NCBI GenBank assembly: GCA_018004935.1
Contig: JAGNBF010000042.1
Span: 1 to 59,660 of the forward strand
DNA: 59,660 bases
Direction of reading: 5' to 3'
From: Chloroflexota bacterium
GTDB taxonomy: Bacteria > Chloroflexota > Anaerolineae > Promineifilales > Promineifilaceae
The notes under the pieces: model-generated
Database searches by the model: none
What the model was told of the DNA's origin: nothing
What the model saw: the letters and a program-made list of their open reading frames with translations, nothing else
Made by a program: the position numbers and the translations under genes
Shown: in pieces, positions 52,185 to 59,660 of the stretch
Layout of the letters: each line of letters begins with the position of its first letter
Position numbering within the stretch: the stretch's first letter is position 1

Positions 52185-53520
52185 CTAGCTAGGTAGACGG
52201 GTATATGGACCTCCCCGATCATTATAATAAGGGCCAAGATTAGGCGGATTACTTGATGGTAACCAGGGATGTGGATCTACATGTACACTATTCTCAATAA
52301 CCCCTAGGTGTAAATGAGGTATGGGATCATCTTCAAAATACCCAAGCTCTGTCTCCCCTGTTTTCACTGCTGTTCCAACTGATAGGCTGAAGCTTGTTTT
52401 GAGATGGTATAATTCGATTTCCAATCCATTGATGGACGGATCTTGAGGTCGTGAAGGATTTCGCACTTGATTAATGAGTACACGGTCCTTTGATGGTTCT
52501 ATTTTGTCAATTTCACCAGTCACAGGTGATAAACAGTCCTGTAAGGCATCTCTGCTGGTTGTGCAGGGCATCTTCTAGATTCACACAGCGTGGAAATGCA
52601 TCTGAACAACTCTTATCAATGTAGCGTTTCGAGACTAAGTCAATCCCACCATGGTTCCCTGCTGGCAACCCACAAGCAGAGTCTCCGAAAAAACAGTTCC
52701 AGTAAAAGCCATTTCCCTGAATCCCAAATGGGTCCGACAATTGAAAACCCGCCATGGGTGCCGGTGTATTTGTCGGTGTTGGCGTGCCAGTAGGTATTAG
52801 TGGTATGGGTGGTGGGCGTCGGTGGTTGTGGTGGTTGTGTATTCACAATTGGTGGCGGTAAATTTGGGTTTTCCGCTGGTGTAGGCGTAGGTGTCCAAGT
52901 GCAAGTGGCTGTAGGATCTGAAGGGGTAGCTGTAGAGTCTTCATCGCCACAACCTGTCAAGATTAACACAATCAATAGCAATAAAAGCAGAAGATATACT
53001 CTTCGCTGTTTACTATATTGTCGTCGCTGACAGCGAGAGAGGCGAATAGGCTGATGATGCCAAATCATCGCCCCGCCCATCGTTAGCCAAATACCCGTGT
53101 TGGGGTCAAAGTAGCGGCCGCGCTTAAAAATCAGCCCCGTACTCCAATCATAAATGGTGTCCCCTTCTTCACCCAGGATCACCGCCCCTTCCGGTGAGAA
53201 GGTCCGGCCAGCGTGACCTCCGCCTGGCTGTTCGTTGTCTGGAGCACCAGGCAGTTGCCATCGTGTTGGTAGTAACGCCATTCTGTCGTTGCGGTTATGT
53301 TATCGGTGACAAATTCACCCAGGCAAGCCAGGCCGTAGAGATAATGTTTTGTCTCTCCAGACCTTTGTTCCCAAAGAATCCGCTGCCCAGGACCGGCATA
53401 ATCCAGCGTATAACTGGTCACCTGCCCGGCGACAGACATGAGCAAGCGCTGCCCATTGCCGTTGTAAGCAAAGGTGGTCAACAGGCCATAAAGCCTTACT
53501 GGGGAGAAGGCTTTACTCAA
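52185..53520 (-). pseudogene. Decayed RHS-repeat protein with M23-type peptidase tail
   Basis: Read minus, the first part (53520 down to 53200) has YD/RHS features (AYNGNGQRLLM, YTLDYAGPGQRILWEQ, HYLYG). After a one-base shift near 53208 it goes on RTFSPEGAV to DWSTGLIFKRGRYFDPNTGI, the RHS core end. A membrane segment with LTGCG, a Pro/Thr-rich stretch and a second shift near 52800 lead to NHGGIDLVSK. A third shift near 52560 leads to SPVTGEIDKIE and PHLHLGVIE, the H-x-H region of an M23 peptidase. The N-terminus is missing. Confidence 0.7.
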
Positions 53521-54000
53521 AGCAGCATAATAAGATCAATACTTGACCAAACCGCTCTGGGGAATGATGAATTTGTTACATGCAGGGAAGAAGAGTCGTT
53601 TTGAGGATGGGCGCAATGTAACAATAATGTAAAGGACTACAGGTGGGCGAATTATAAATTACTTATGAGGGATGACAGGTGATTTCCAGGTAATATTTAT
53701 GAGATAAAAGTCATATGTAAAACGATTACGAATAGATTGCGGCGCAAATTTTACGGAAATGTCGGATCTAACATGACTTTGGAATGGAACAGGGTCTGAA
53801 AGGGCAACAATGAGCAGAAAAGCCAGTGATTGACGCGAAAATCCGCCTTTAGGCATTGCTCCAGTCCACTACAACTTTGGAAAACGGGGTTTCCGTCCAC
53901 GGCAACGCTGGAAAATAGTATTTTCCCGATGGCTGCAAATCCAGAATGCGCGAACCCCTACGCACTATGTTGCCAGGGAAAGAGCTACAGTCTCTTTTTC

Positions 54001-54051
54001 TAAAGTTATGTTGGATTGTCATTCTATTCCAAAGTTATGCTGGATTTGACA
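54001..54051. repeat. Two direct repeats, possible transposon end
   Basis: TAAAGTTATGTTGGATTGTCA and CAAAGTTATGCTGGATTTGACA at a 29-base interval; read inversely they begin TGTCAAATCCAGCATAACTT, a TGT-type terminus pointing left. It coincides with the change in octamer density. Confidence 0.4.
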
Positions 54052-54127
54052 ACAAACTGCCACCAAACAGAGCAGGTTACTAGCTCACCACCCTAAGACA
54101 GCCTTTCGGCTGTAAGCAGGGCGAAAA

Positions 54128-54170
54128 GGGGCTGGTCTGGTGTGATTCATCACATCGGGCCAGCCTCTTT
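54128..54170 (+). terminator. Terminator-like hairpin
   Basis: GGCTGG (54130-54135) pairs with CCAGCC (54160-54165) and inside it TGTGAT pairs with ATCACA; CTTT follows. It stands just ahead of the RNase H gene, so it might also be a leader structure. Confidence 0.5.
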
Positions 54171-54208
54171 GTGTTTATCGTCCCAACTTACACAAGGAGA
54201 GGTGATTC

Positions 54209-54967
54209 ATGTCTAGCCCAATTTGGTTATACGTTGATGGCGCTTGCCGGCGCAACCCTGGCCCAGGGGGATGGGCGGCAATCTTGCGCTGTGGCGAGCA
54301 TACGAAGGAATTAGTCGGCGGGGCTGACCATACTACCAACAACCGTATGGAACTTCAGGCCGCCATCGAAGGGTTGAAAGCCTTGAAGAAACGGTCGGTC
54401 GTCAAGCTCGTGACGGACAGCCAATATGTCATCCATATGCTGAACGGCGCACGTGCCAAAGCCAACCAGGACCTGGTCGAAGAACTACGCCAGCTAGCCG
54501 GGCAACATCAGGTGCAAGCCCAATGGGTCAAGGGGCACAACGGCCATGAACTCAACGAACTCGCTGACGAACTGGCGAGTCGTGAAGCATCCCACCGGCA
54601 ACAAATGGTTGAGGCCGGTTGGGGAGACGAAACAGCCCCCCAGGCGACGCGGTTGGTCATGCTTATCTGGCGGGTGGTGGGTTCGTTTCTACCCCAGATG
54701 GCGGTCGTGGGTTGTACGGAGGAGTGGGTGGGGTTTGGTCTGGTGGGTTCTGATGGGCAAACGCTGTTGCATACCCACCACTTTACTGCAGGCCAGGAAG
54801 AATATGCTCCCTGGGTTGAAGCCATCAACCAATTGCACGAACGCCAACGCGTGATGGGCCAATTACCGGGTCTGAGTGAACCGGTGGATTTGGTGCCTCT
54901 GCCCCTGGCCGAACAGGTTACAGACCACACCCATTGGTTGGCCCAGTTAGCTGAGGGTGCGGTATGA
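54209..54967 (+). CDS. rnhA: Ribonuclease HI with C-terminal extension
   Basis: A 252-residue protein. The first 140 residues are RNase HI: Asp9 or 10 in LYVDGACRRNPG, Glu48 in NNRMELQAA, Asp70 in VTDSQYV, and the handle and end GHNGHELNELADELA with His and Asp. All catalytic acids are present. It would degrade RNA in RNA-DNA hybrids, such as primers. The last 110 residues are an extension not usual in RNase HI, with a Cys and Trp-rich pattern. AAGGAG before the ATG, and an ATGA overlap with the next gene. Confidence 0.93.
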   Translation: MSSPIWLYVDGACRRNPGPGGWAAILRCGEHTKELVGGADHTTNNRMELQAAIEGLKALKKRSVVKLVTDSQYVIHMLNGARAKANQDLVEELRQLAGQHQVQAQWVKGHNGHELNELADELASREASHRQQMVEAGWGDETAPQATRLVMLIWRVVGSFLPQMAVVGCTEEWVGFGLVGSDGQTLLHTHHFTAGQEEYAPWVEAINQLHERQRVMGQLPGLSEPVDLVPLPLAEQVTDHTHWLAQLAEGAV

Positions 54968-55302
54968 CCCACATCGTCAACTTCAAACAGTATGGCTCCG
55001 CGGCCGCGTTAACCACCACCTTCGGCAACAAATGGCTCTATATCGGCCGGGCCAATCCCCATTACCACCTCAAAGCATCCCCTCTGGCAAACCCTTATCG
55101 CGTTCGTGACTTTGGGAATCAGTCAGGCGCAACCCTACCCCATTACCGCCGTCATCTGTGGCGGTGCATCCAGGCAGGCGATGAGGCTGTCCTCAACGCG
55201 CTCCAAGCCATTGACGAAGACACCGTGCTGGTCTGTTGGTGTGATGGGGCGTGTCATGGGCAGATGGTGCGGGCCGCGGCCGCGTGGCTGAGAAGGAGCT
55301 AG
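54964..55302 (+). CDS. DUF4326-domain protein
   Basis: A 112-residue protein with YIGRANPHYHLKASPLANPY (about 27-46) and the ending LVCWCDGACHGQMV (about 89-102), the Cys/His signature of DUF4326. The family is common on phages and plasmids; its function is not known. It is coupled to rnhA by a four-base overlap, so it may act on nucleic acid. Its last codons carry an octamer read as Ala-Ala-Ala. Confidence 0.85.
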   Translation: MTHIVNFKQYGSAAALTTTFGNKWLYIGRANPHYHLKASPLANPYRVRDFGNQSGATLPHYRRHLWRCIQAGDEAVLNALQAIDEDTVLVCWCDGACHGQMVRAAAAWLRRS

Positions 55303-55338
55303 AGGATAGAGCGAGAGCGAGAGGGGAAGAGCGAGGAA
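55294..55338. repeat. GAGCTAGAG-type repeat
   Basis: GGAGCTAGAGGATAGAGCGAGAGCGAGAGG units directly after the DUF4326 gene, without the inverse half seen elsewhere; an octamer follows at 55357. Confidence 0.6.
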
Positions 55339-55447
55339 ATCACCCATTGGCCCAACGCGGCCGCGTGAGTCAGGACAGTTAGCTGTCACCCACAATCAGT
55401 CGCCCACCATTCGTTGGCCCTAAAACAGCATACCTTTGTTCAGTATA

Positions 55448-55484
55448 GGCCGGAATCTGTCATGAGCAGGTTCCGGCCTTTTTT
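55448..55484 (+). terminator. Rho-independent terminator
   Basis: GGCCGGAA (55448-55455) and TTCCGGCC (55471-55478) with a six-T tail. Ends the rnhA-DUF4326 transcript. Confidence 0.9.
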
Positions 55485-55519
55485 GCGTTTCTAACCCATT
55501 TCACTAAGGAGAATGAACC

Positions 55520-55804
55520 ATGACCCGTTACTTTTTGCAGAAAGAAGTCGAATCCGGCACCGCCTGTATCGCCTACGGTTTTGACCATACCCTGGGCTAT
55601 TTCTACCAGGAAGAACATCCCGGCCAGAAGAGGCTAGTCGTTGATGTTTGTTCCCTCTGGGATGGCCTGACCGGGGTGCAGTTGGCCCAACGGCTGGTAG
55701 GTGGTGAGGAAACCCTCATCGCCATTATCGAAGACCAGGCCGAACCGCCGCACGGTCTGCCCTATGAAAGGTTGGGTCTGATGATGGCTGACCTGCCATT
55801 CTAA
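55520..55804 (+). CDS. Small hypothetical protein
   Basis: A 94-residue acidic protein with GTACIAYGFDHTLGYFYQ at 13-30. AAGGAG at the right spacing makes it credible. It lies between two terminator-bounded units, ahead of the polymerase-like gene, with a doubled octamer (GCGGCCGCGGCCGC) after its stop. Family not recognised. Confidence 0.65.
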   Translation: MTRYFLQKEVESGTACIAYGFDHTLGYFYQEEHPGQKRLVVDVCSLWDGLTGVQLAQRLVGGEETLIAIIEDQAEPPHGLPYERLGLMMADLPF

Positions 55805-55915
55805 GGTACGCGGCCGCGGCCGCAACTCCCGCCTCTATTTACTACCTGTTTCTACCTTGTACCCCTTAACCCACTATCCATAACGTAACCCCTATATCCA
55901 TAAGGAGAAGATCTC

Positions 55916-58456
55916 ATGTCTACACAACAACTGCAAACCTCTGTTATCACCGCTCACTCGGCTCTGGGTGGTATGGTCTACCCGTTCCTGCCTACTGACA
56001 GCGATTGGCAACTCATCACGCGGCCGCTGGATGGCGACGAAGCCATTGCCGCTATTTGCTCGGCTCCCACCCCCACGCTCCGTTGGGTCAAGGATGACAA
56101 AGTGCTGGATTTACTGATTCCTGGTCTGGATACCGAAGCCTTTCTGGCCCAATCCGGCCTGGATTTGTCTCTGCACAAAGGGGGCTATGTCCTGTCCAAA
56201 CGGCTCTCCCGCATTATGCGTCCGTTTCGCTACTGGAGCTTCTTCAACCGGTTCGATATGTCTCTGGAATACAGCGACGGTCTAGATGCCCGTCTGTGGG
56301 ATGGTTGTGGCCTCATCAGTCGGTCTTTTGTCGAACGTCTGGCCGACCAGCTCTCCCTCTCTGATCATCATCGTCACGAACTGCTCACCTGCGGCCGCTT
56401 TGAAATCACAACGCTCCACAGTCAGGGGCAGGACAAAGGCCATGTGCTTGTAGTTGATGACATCACCTGCGACCTGCTCTTCCCCGCCGGCAGTGCCAAG
56501 AAAGAACTCTCCCTCACCAACGGCCAGGTGTTCATCGGCCTGCACCCGGTGCATAGCGAAGACCAGATGTGCCTGGATGTACAATCCATCATCAACCTGC
56601 ACCCGTTTTTCAGCCCCGAATCCCTGGTGGCCTGGACCCACATAGAAAGCGAGTTGTTCCTGCGCGGTATCGAAAGCGGACAACTGGAAGCGATGATGGG
56701 TCGCCTCTACAGCGAACACGATTTGGCTGGTCTGGTTAACTGGCATGTGGGCGAATACCTGGCCAGTGGCGGCAAATTGATGTGGTTTGCCGGGATGGTG
56801 AAAGCGGTAGCCAAACAGCACCTGAACCGCATCGGCCACCGGACCGAAAAGCTCCGCGTGCCTGCCCCTGGCGGACGATATTACCTCTTCCCAGCCAACG
56901 TGGGTGACCGGAATGTACCTGCGGGTCAGGTCGAACTCGATCTCACCTGCGCCACCGCCTGGGTCAATGATGACGATTGGCTCGATTTTATTGTGCCTGT
57001 TTTAGGGGGTTGTGATGGCGATGATGCCGTCTGGGTTCTGCCCTTTACCGATGCTTCGGATAAGAGCCAGCGTAAGCTCCTGGTCTGGCGCTCGCCCAAT
57101 CAGGTGGGTGAGTATGTGGTTCTCAAACCCACGGCCCACTGCCACACCATTGCCTGGGACGTACCCGGCGGCAAGCTCACCTATCCCATGATGCAAGGTC
57201 GCCTGCTCCCGACCCGGATTGATAGCGGGGACTACCAATATGGTTCCTTGCCGGAAGCAGGCCATGTACCAGAAACAGGGGCAGTGTACTCTGCCAATGC
57301 CTTACTGTCAACGATTGTCCGTGCGGCCGCGAACCGGGGTGTGTTAGGTGCTCATTGCAACGTGCTCATGCTGACCAAAGCCATTTACGGCAAACTGCCA
57401 GCCCATCTCCCGGCGACCCTGGAAGCGGTCATTGACGGCTCGGTCAAGACGGGTGCAGACCTTTCTCTGGTCAAAGAATGGAACGCCATGGCCTTACAAC
57501 GGCTGGTTGAACGCGGCCGCAAACACCCTCATCGGGCCATTCCCCAGGCCCTGCTTTCTCGTCTGCCCGAATGGTTACAGGTACAAGCCCCGATAGCCGA
57601 CAAACATTGGCTGGATGTCCTGGTCTCAGCCCTGGAATTACATCGGCATCATTTCTGGGCTGATGTGGAAGCCCTGGCGACGGTCGCCTGTCCGCCTATT
57701 GAGTTGTTTGAACAAAGCCGCGATTGGCTCCTGGTGGGGCGTGAGTTCCGCCGGGTGTACGGGGATGTGATTCGTCAGGCCATAGATATAGATGGTGAAG
57801 TAGATGAAATCATCCTCGAATCGGCCCGTGCCGCGAGCGAGACCTATCTGACCGAATGGCCCGCTGACCGGCGTCATTGTGTGCTGATTGGCGCGGCCGC
57901 GTATGCCTACGTTATGGGTTCGCAGGACGGGGAACCGGTGCGCGACGGGGTGCTGTGGCAGTTAGGGGCCAAGCGTCATGATACTGAGGGTTGCGGCCGC
58001 GAGCCGGGTATTGCTCAGCAGATGATTCAAGCCTTACGGCAAATCGGATTGTTGGGTGAACCTGTCTGGACGACTCAAGGCCCGGTATTGCATTATCAGG
58101 ATGCGCCCTGTCAGGATTGTGCCGGTGTGCCGGTGACTTTGAATGGAGTTTGGTTCAATTGGCTGACAACAACCGCCAAGCAGAAATATGCCACGATGGG
58201 TGACGTCCCTCCCACCGTCCGGCAACAGGCCAAAGAACGGGTCGCTCAGTTAGCCCAAGACCAATGGCAGGGACTGACGCTTACCACCAGCGTAAACGAC
58301 AACAACCGGGTCATCACCCACACGCCCCATGGCAATCTGTTTGGTTATGTCCATCGTGACCATGAACTGCTGGCGGTCAAACATGACCAATGGCAGGTCG
58401 CCTGGGCCATGGCGTTGGATGGCAATGTGAGAGCGATTCTGCGGCCTACGGCTTAA
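55916..58456 (+). CDS. RdRP/YonO-like two-barrel RNA polymerase
   Basis: An 846-residue protein with the order of motifs of the QDE-1/eukaryotic RNA-dependent RNA polymerase superfamily, which also includes the phage DNA-dependent enzyme YonO. WDGCGLISRSFVERLADQL (128-146) parallels the family's (T/S)DG(I/C)G-x-(I/M)S segment. RVPAPGGRYYLF (314-325), then GGCDGDDAVWV (364-374), parallels the catalytic DbDGD loop of the second barrel; the first Asp is Gly here, the others are kept. LGAHCNVL (477-484) and VIDGSVKTGADL (505-516) match the conserved G-x-(I/A)-x-N and (A)VD-x-x-KTG segments. A C-terminal helical part follows. It should make RNA, by transcription or priming. AAGGAG before the ATG. 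Nine octamers in or near the gene. Confidence 0.75.
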   Translation: MSTQQLQTSVITAHSALGGMVYPFLPTDSDWQLITRPLDGDEAIAAICSAPTPTLRWVKDDKVLDLLIPGLDTEAFLAQSGLDLSLHKGGYVLSKRLSRIMRPFRYWSFFNRFDMSLEYSDGLDARLWDGCGLISRSFVERLADQLSLSDHHRHELLTCGRFEITTLHSQGQDKGHVLVVDDITCDLLFPAGSAKKELSLTNGQVFIGLHPVHSEDQMCLDVQSIINLHPFFSPESLVAWTHIESELFLRGIESGQLEAMMGRLYSEHDLAGLVNWHVGEYLASGGKLMWFAGMVKAVAKQHLNRIGHRTEKLRVPAPGGRYYLFPANVGDRNVPAGQVELDLTCATAWVNDDDWLDFIVPVLGGCDGDDAVWVLPFTDASDKSQRKLLVWRSPNQVGEYVVLKPTAHCHTIAWDVPGGKLTYPMMQGRLLPTRIDSGDYQYGSLPEAGHVPETGAVYSANALLSTIVRAAANRGVLGAHCNVLMLTKAIYGKLPAHLPATLEAVIDGSVKTGADLSLVKEWNAMALQRLVERGRKHPHRAIPQALLSRLPEWLQVQAPIADKHWLDVLVSALELHRHHFWADVEALATVACPPIELFEQSRDWLLVGREFRRVYGDVIRQAIDIDGEVDEIILESARAASETYLTEWPADRRHCVLIGAAAYAYVMGSQDGEPVRDGVLWQLGAKRHDTEGCGREPGIAQQMIQALRQIGLLGEPVWTTQGPVLHYQDAPCQDCAGVPVTLNGVWFNWLTTTAKQKYATMGDVPPTVRQQAKERVAQLAQDQWQGLTLTTSVNDNNRVITHTPHGNLFGYVHRDHELLAVKHDQWQVAWAMALDGNVRAILRPTA

Positions 58457-58480
58457 GTCGTCAAACGTATTCTTTTCCTA

Positions 58481-58523
58481 GGGCAGGAATGGGTGCTTCG
58501 GCATCCGTTTCTGCCCTTTTTTT
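58481..58523 (+). terminator. Rho-independent terminator
   Basis: GGGCAG (58481-58486) and CTGCCC (58511-58516) with further inner pairs and a seven-T tail. Ends the polymerase-like transcript. Confidence 0.85.
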
Positions 58524-58650
58524 GTGCCCCTATCGGGCGAGGTTCTGTGTTCCGCAGCCGTTGATGGAAGACAAACCAGAGGCGCGTAACGCGCCTGATA
58601 AGGCGAATTTTGTTTTAACCACCTTACTTTCACTACAAGGAGAACCTAAC

Positions 58651-59067
58651 ATGTATCAGCAAATTATCATCGTGGGCAATGTCGGCCGTGAACCGGAGAT
58701 GCGCTTTCTGCCTAATGGGACAGCCGTCACCAACCTGAGTGTAGCCACTAATCGCAAGTGGACGGATAAAGCTACCGGTCAACTCCAGGAAGAAGTGACC
58801 TGGTTCCGCGTTTCTGTGTTCGGTAAACAAGCCGAAACCGTGAATCAGTATGTGACCAAAGGGCGTCAGGTATTGGTCGAGGGGCGTTTGAGTCCTGATG
58901 AGGCGACCGGTGGGCCACGTTTGTGGACCCGTCAGGATGGGTCGGTCGGGACTTCGTATGAAATCGTGGCCGACACCGTGCGTTTCCTGGGCAGTAACGG
59001 AAATGGCAACGGTGGGGGGAACGGGGCGGCGACGGCTGACCACGAGGACGAGGACATTCCATTTTGA
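58651..59067 (+). CDS. ssb: Single-stranded DNA-binding protein
   Basis: A 138-residue OB-fold protein: YQQIIIVGNVGREPEMRFLP, ATNRKWTDKATG, WFRVSVFGKQAE and VTKGRQVLVEGRL. A Gly/Asn-rich linker leads to the acidic tip EDEDIPF, the interaction tail for DNA-repair and replication partners. The start at 58651 follows AAGGAGA; the frame is open further but without a ribosome site. A separate transcript between two terminators, next to the polymerase-like gene. Confidence 0.96.
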   Translation: MYQQIIIVGNVGREPEMRFLPNGTAVTNLSVATNRKWTDKATGQLQEEVTWFRVSVFGKQAETVNQYVTKGRQVLVEGRLSPDEATGGPRLWTRQDGSVGTSYEIVADTVRFLGSNGNGNGGGNGAATADHEDEDIPF

Positions 59068-59113
59068 AATAGGTAGGCATCTTATCTGCCACTTCGTTAC
59101 CTCTATATAAAGG

Positions 59114-59157
59114 AAAGGACATTGCGGCCGCGAGGCTGTGATGTCCTTTTTCTTTTT
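59114..59157 (+). terminator. Terminator with an octamer in its loop
   Basis: AAAGGACAT and ATGTCCTTT enclose a loop that starts with TGCGGCCGCGAGG (octamer 59124-59131); T-rich tail. Ends ssb. Confidence 0.85.
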
Positions 59158-59194
59158 CCTGACCAGACAAGGTTTTCATCTGAATAGACAAAAA

Positions 59195-59236
59195 GAGGGC
59201 ACGCGGCCGCGAGGTCGTTGTGCCCTTTTTTCTTTT
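59195..59236 (+). terminator. Second terminator with an octamer in its loop
   Basis: AGGGCAC and GTGCCCT enclose GCGGCCGCGAGG (octamer 59203-59210), followed by six T. The loop starts are the same as in the preceding terminator although the stems differ. Confidence 0.85.
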
Positions 59237-59263
59237 CTCACACCCCATCATAAGGAGTACGCG

Positions 59264-59428
59264 ATGACCGGGCCATTAACCCCAACTGAAATTATCCTCA
59301 TTGTCGTCTTGTTATTCTGCCTGCTCGTTGGCGGAGCGATTCTGTTATGGCCACGTGGCGGTGACGAGTACACCCGTGATACAACCACCAGCTACAACAG
59401 CCGGGGACATCAGCCGACGGATTATTAA
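59264..59428 (+). CDS. Small membrane protein
   Basis: A 54-residue protein with a membrane helix at about 9-29 (IILIVVLLFCLLVGGAILLW) and a polar tail. AAGGAG precedes the ATG. Function unknown. Confidence 0.6.
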   Translation: MTGPLTPTEIILIVVLLFCLLVGGAILLWPRGGDEYTRDTTTSYNSRGHQPTDY

Positions 59429-59660
59429 CCGATAGACTCGTTTGGCGACGACGGCCTGGTATTCGGTCGGGGGGTGGGTGGGCAATAACTGGTTTAGCCG
59501 GACGTTAGCAAGCATGAGGGAGCTGAATAGTACCGCACCCGGCTGGCGTACCGTCAAAAAACAGGTCTCCAGACCGGTGTCAGGGGTGGAACAGGTCGGT
59601 ACAATCATGGGCATGGGTTGGAGCGGGCCAGCGTGGGTGGGTGAGCCGATGGGTCTGGTG
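59345..59660 (-). CDS. Possible partial gene at right edge
   Basis: The minus frame is open from the window edge to 59345 and reads plausibly (PTCSTPDTGLETCFLTVRQ, SSLMLANVRLNQLLPTHPP). It would overlap the small membrane gene by 84 bases end to end. Not recognised; incomplete at its N-terminus. Confidence 0.35.
   Translation of the reverse strand, partial: TRPIGSPTHAGPLQPMPMIVPTCSTPDTGLETCFLTVRQPGAVLFSSLMLANVRLNQLLPTHPPTEYQAVVAKRVYRLIIRRLMSPAVVAGGCITGVLVTATWP

Larger units (their letters stand above)
53521..54208. other. Gap with degenerate repeats and a terminator
   Basis: No gene. Two direct copies of AAAGTTATG(T/C)TGGATT lie at 54001-54021 and 54030-54051, with weaker AACTTTGGAA forms near 53768 and 53862. 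A hairpin is at 54128. The stretch is AT-richer than the region to its right. Confidence 0.5.

Noticed and set aside
53659-53856. 65-codon minus-strand gene
   Set aside because: AT-rich intergenic stretch, no ribosome site, atypical composition.

Overview
The window looks like part of a large integrated or extrachromosomal mobile element in a Chloroflexota bacterium (Anaerolineae/Caldilineae/Ardenticatenia type). That placement is inferred from a bacterial PHAX-domain protein, secreted beta-propeller lipoproteins with Thr/Pro-rich linkers, families of heptamer-type intergenic repeats, and ribosome sites of the form AGGAG. No rRNA, tRNA or CRISPR array was seen. An octamer palindrome, GCGGCCGC, is scattered everywhere: about 97 copies by eye, where about two would be expected by chance.

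Layout. 0-2.2 kb: a small nitric-oxide/anaerobiosis-type cluster (DUF1858, DUF2249, NnrS-like membrane protein) with a large inverted repeat carrying FNR/Dnr-like boxes. 2.5-4.3 kb: sixteen copies of a quasi-palindromic motif, then a tyrosine recombinase. 4.3-5.7 kb: an archaeal-type ATPase with a DUF234 nuclease-like tail, on the minus strand. 6.1-20.2 kb: a long plus-strand block holding an expanded PRTRC cassette. Its ParB-related protein, protein E, ubiquitin-like protein C, protein F candidate, E2-like protein B, JAB protease-like protein A and E1-like ThiF keep the usual PRTRC order, with extra genes inserted (zinc-ribbon protein, PAPS-reductase-like protein, NLGxY-repeat protein). A DNA-methylase-like gene follows. 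20.4-24.5 kb: Rpn-type nuclease, a regular 46-bp array of nine octamers, a frameshifted small gene, radC and two small genes. 24.9-36.0 kb: a 610-residue protein of unknown function, a 224-bp transposon-end-like inverted repeat, a 1290-residue methyltransferase-SNF2 helicase fusion, a SWIM/DnaA-N-like protein and a DinD-type antirepressor.

36.4-53.5 kb is on the minus strand and is different in character: secreted WD40 and TolB-like propeller proteins, a PHAX protein with a nearby broken copy, a second antirepressor, a truncated paralogue, a frameshifted membrane gene and a decayed RHS/M23 gene. From about 43.7 to 54.1 kb the octamer nearly disappears, which suggests a separate insertion.

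54.2-59.4 kb returns to the plus strand with a nucleic-acid module: RNase HI, a DUF4326 protein, a small protein, an 846-residue protein with the hallmarks of the QDE-1/YonO two-barrel RNA polymerase superfamily, and SSB. This polymerase beside RNase H and SSB is the most striking gene content in the window. The second main result is the octamer system: genome-scale repetition, the periodic array, and octamers placed in the loops of two adjacent terminators. How the parts work together is inference. The PRTRC cassette and its ParB may serve element maintenance with ubiquitin-like protein modification, while the right-hand module could prime and process RNA during replication or transcribe the element.
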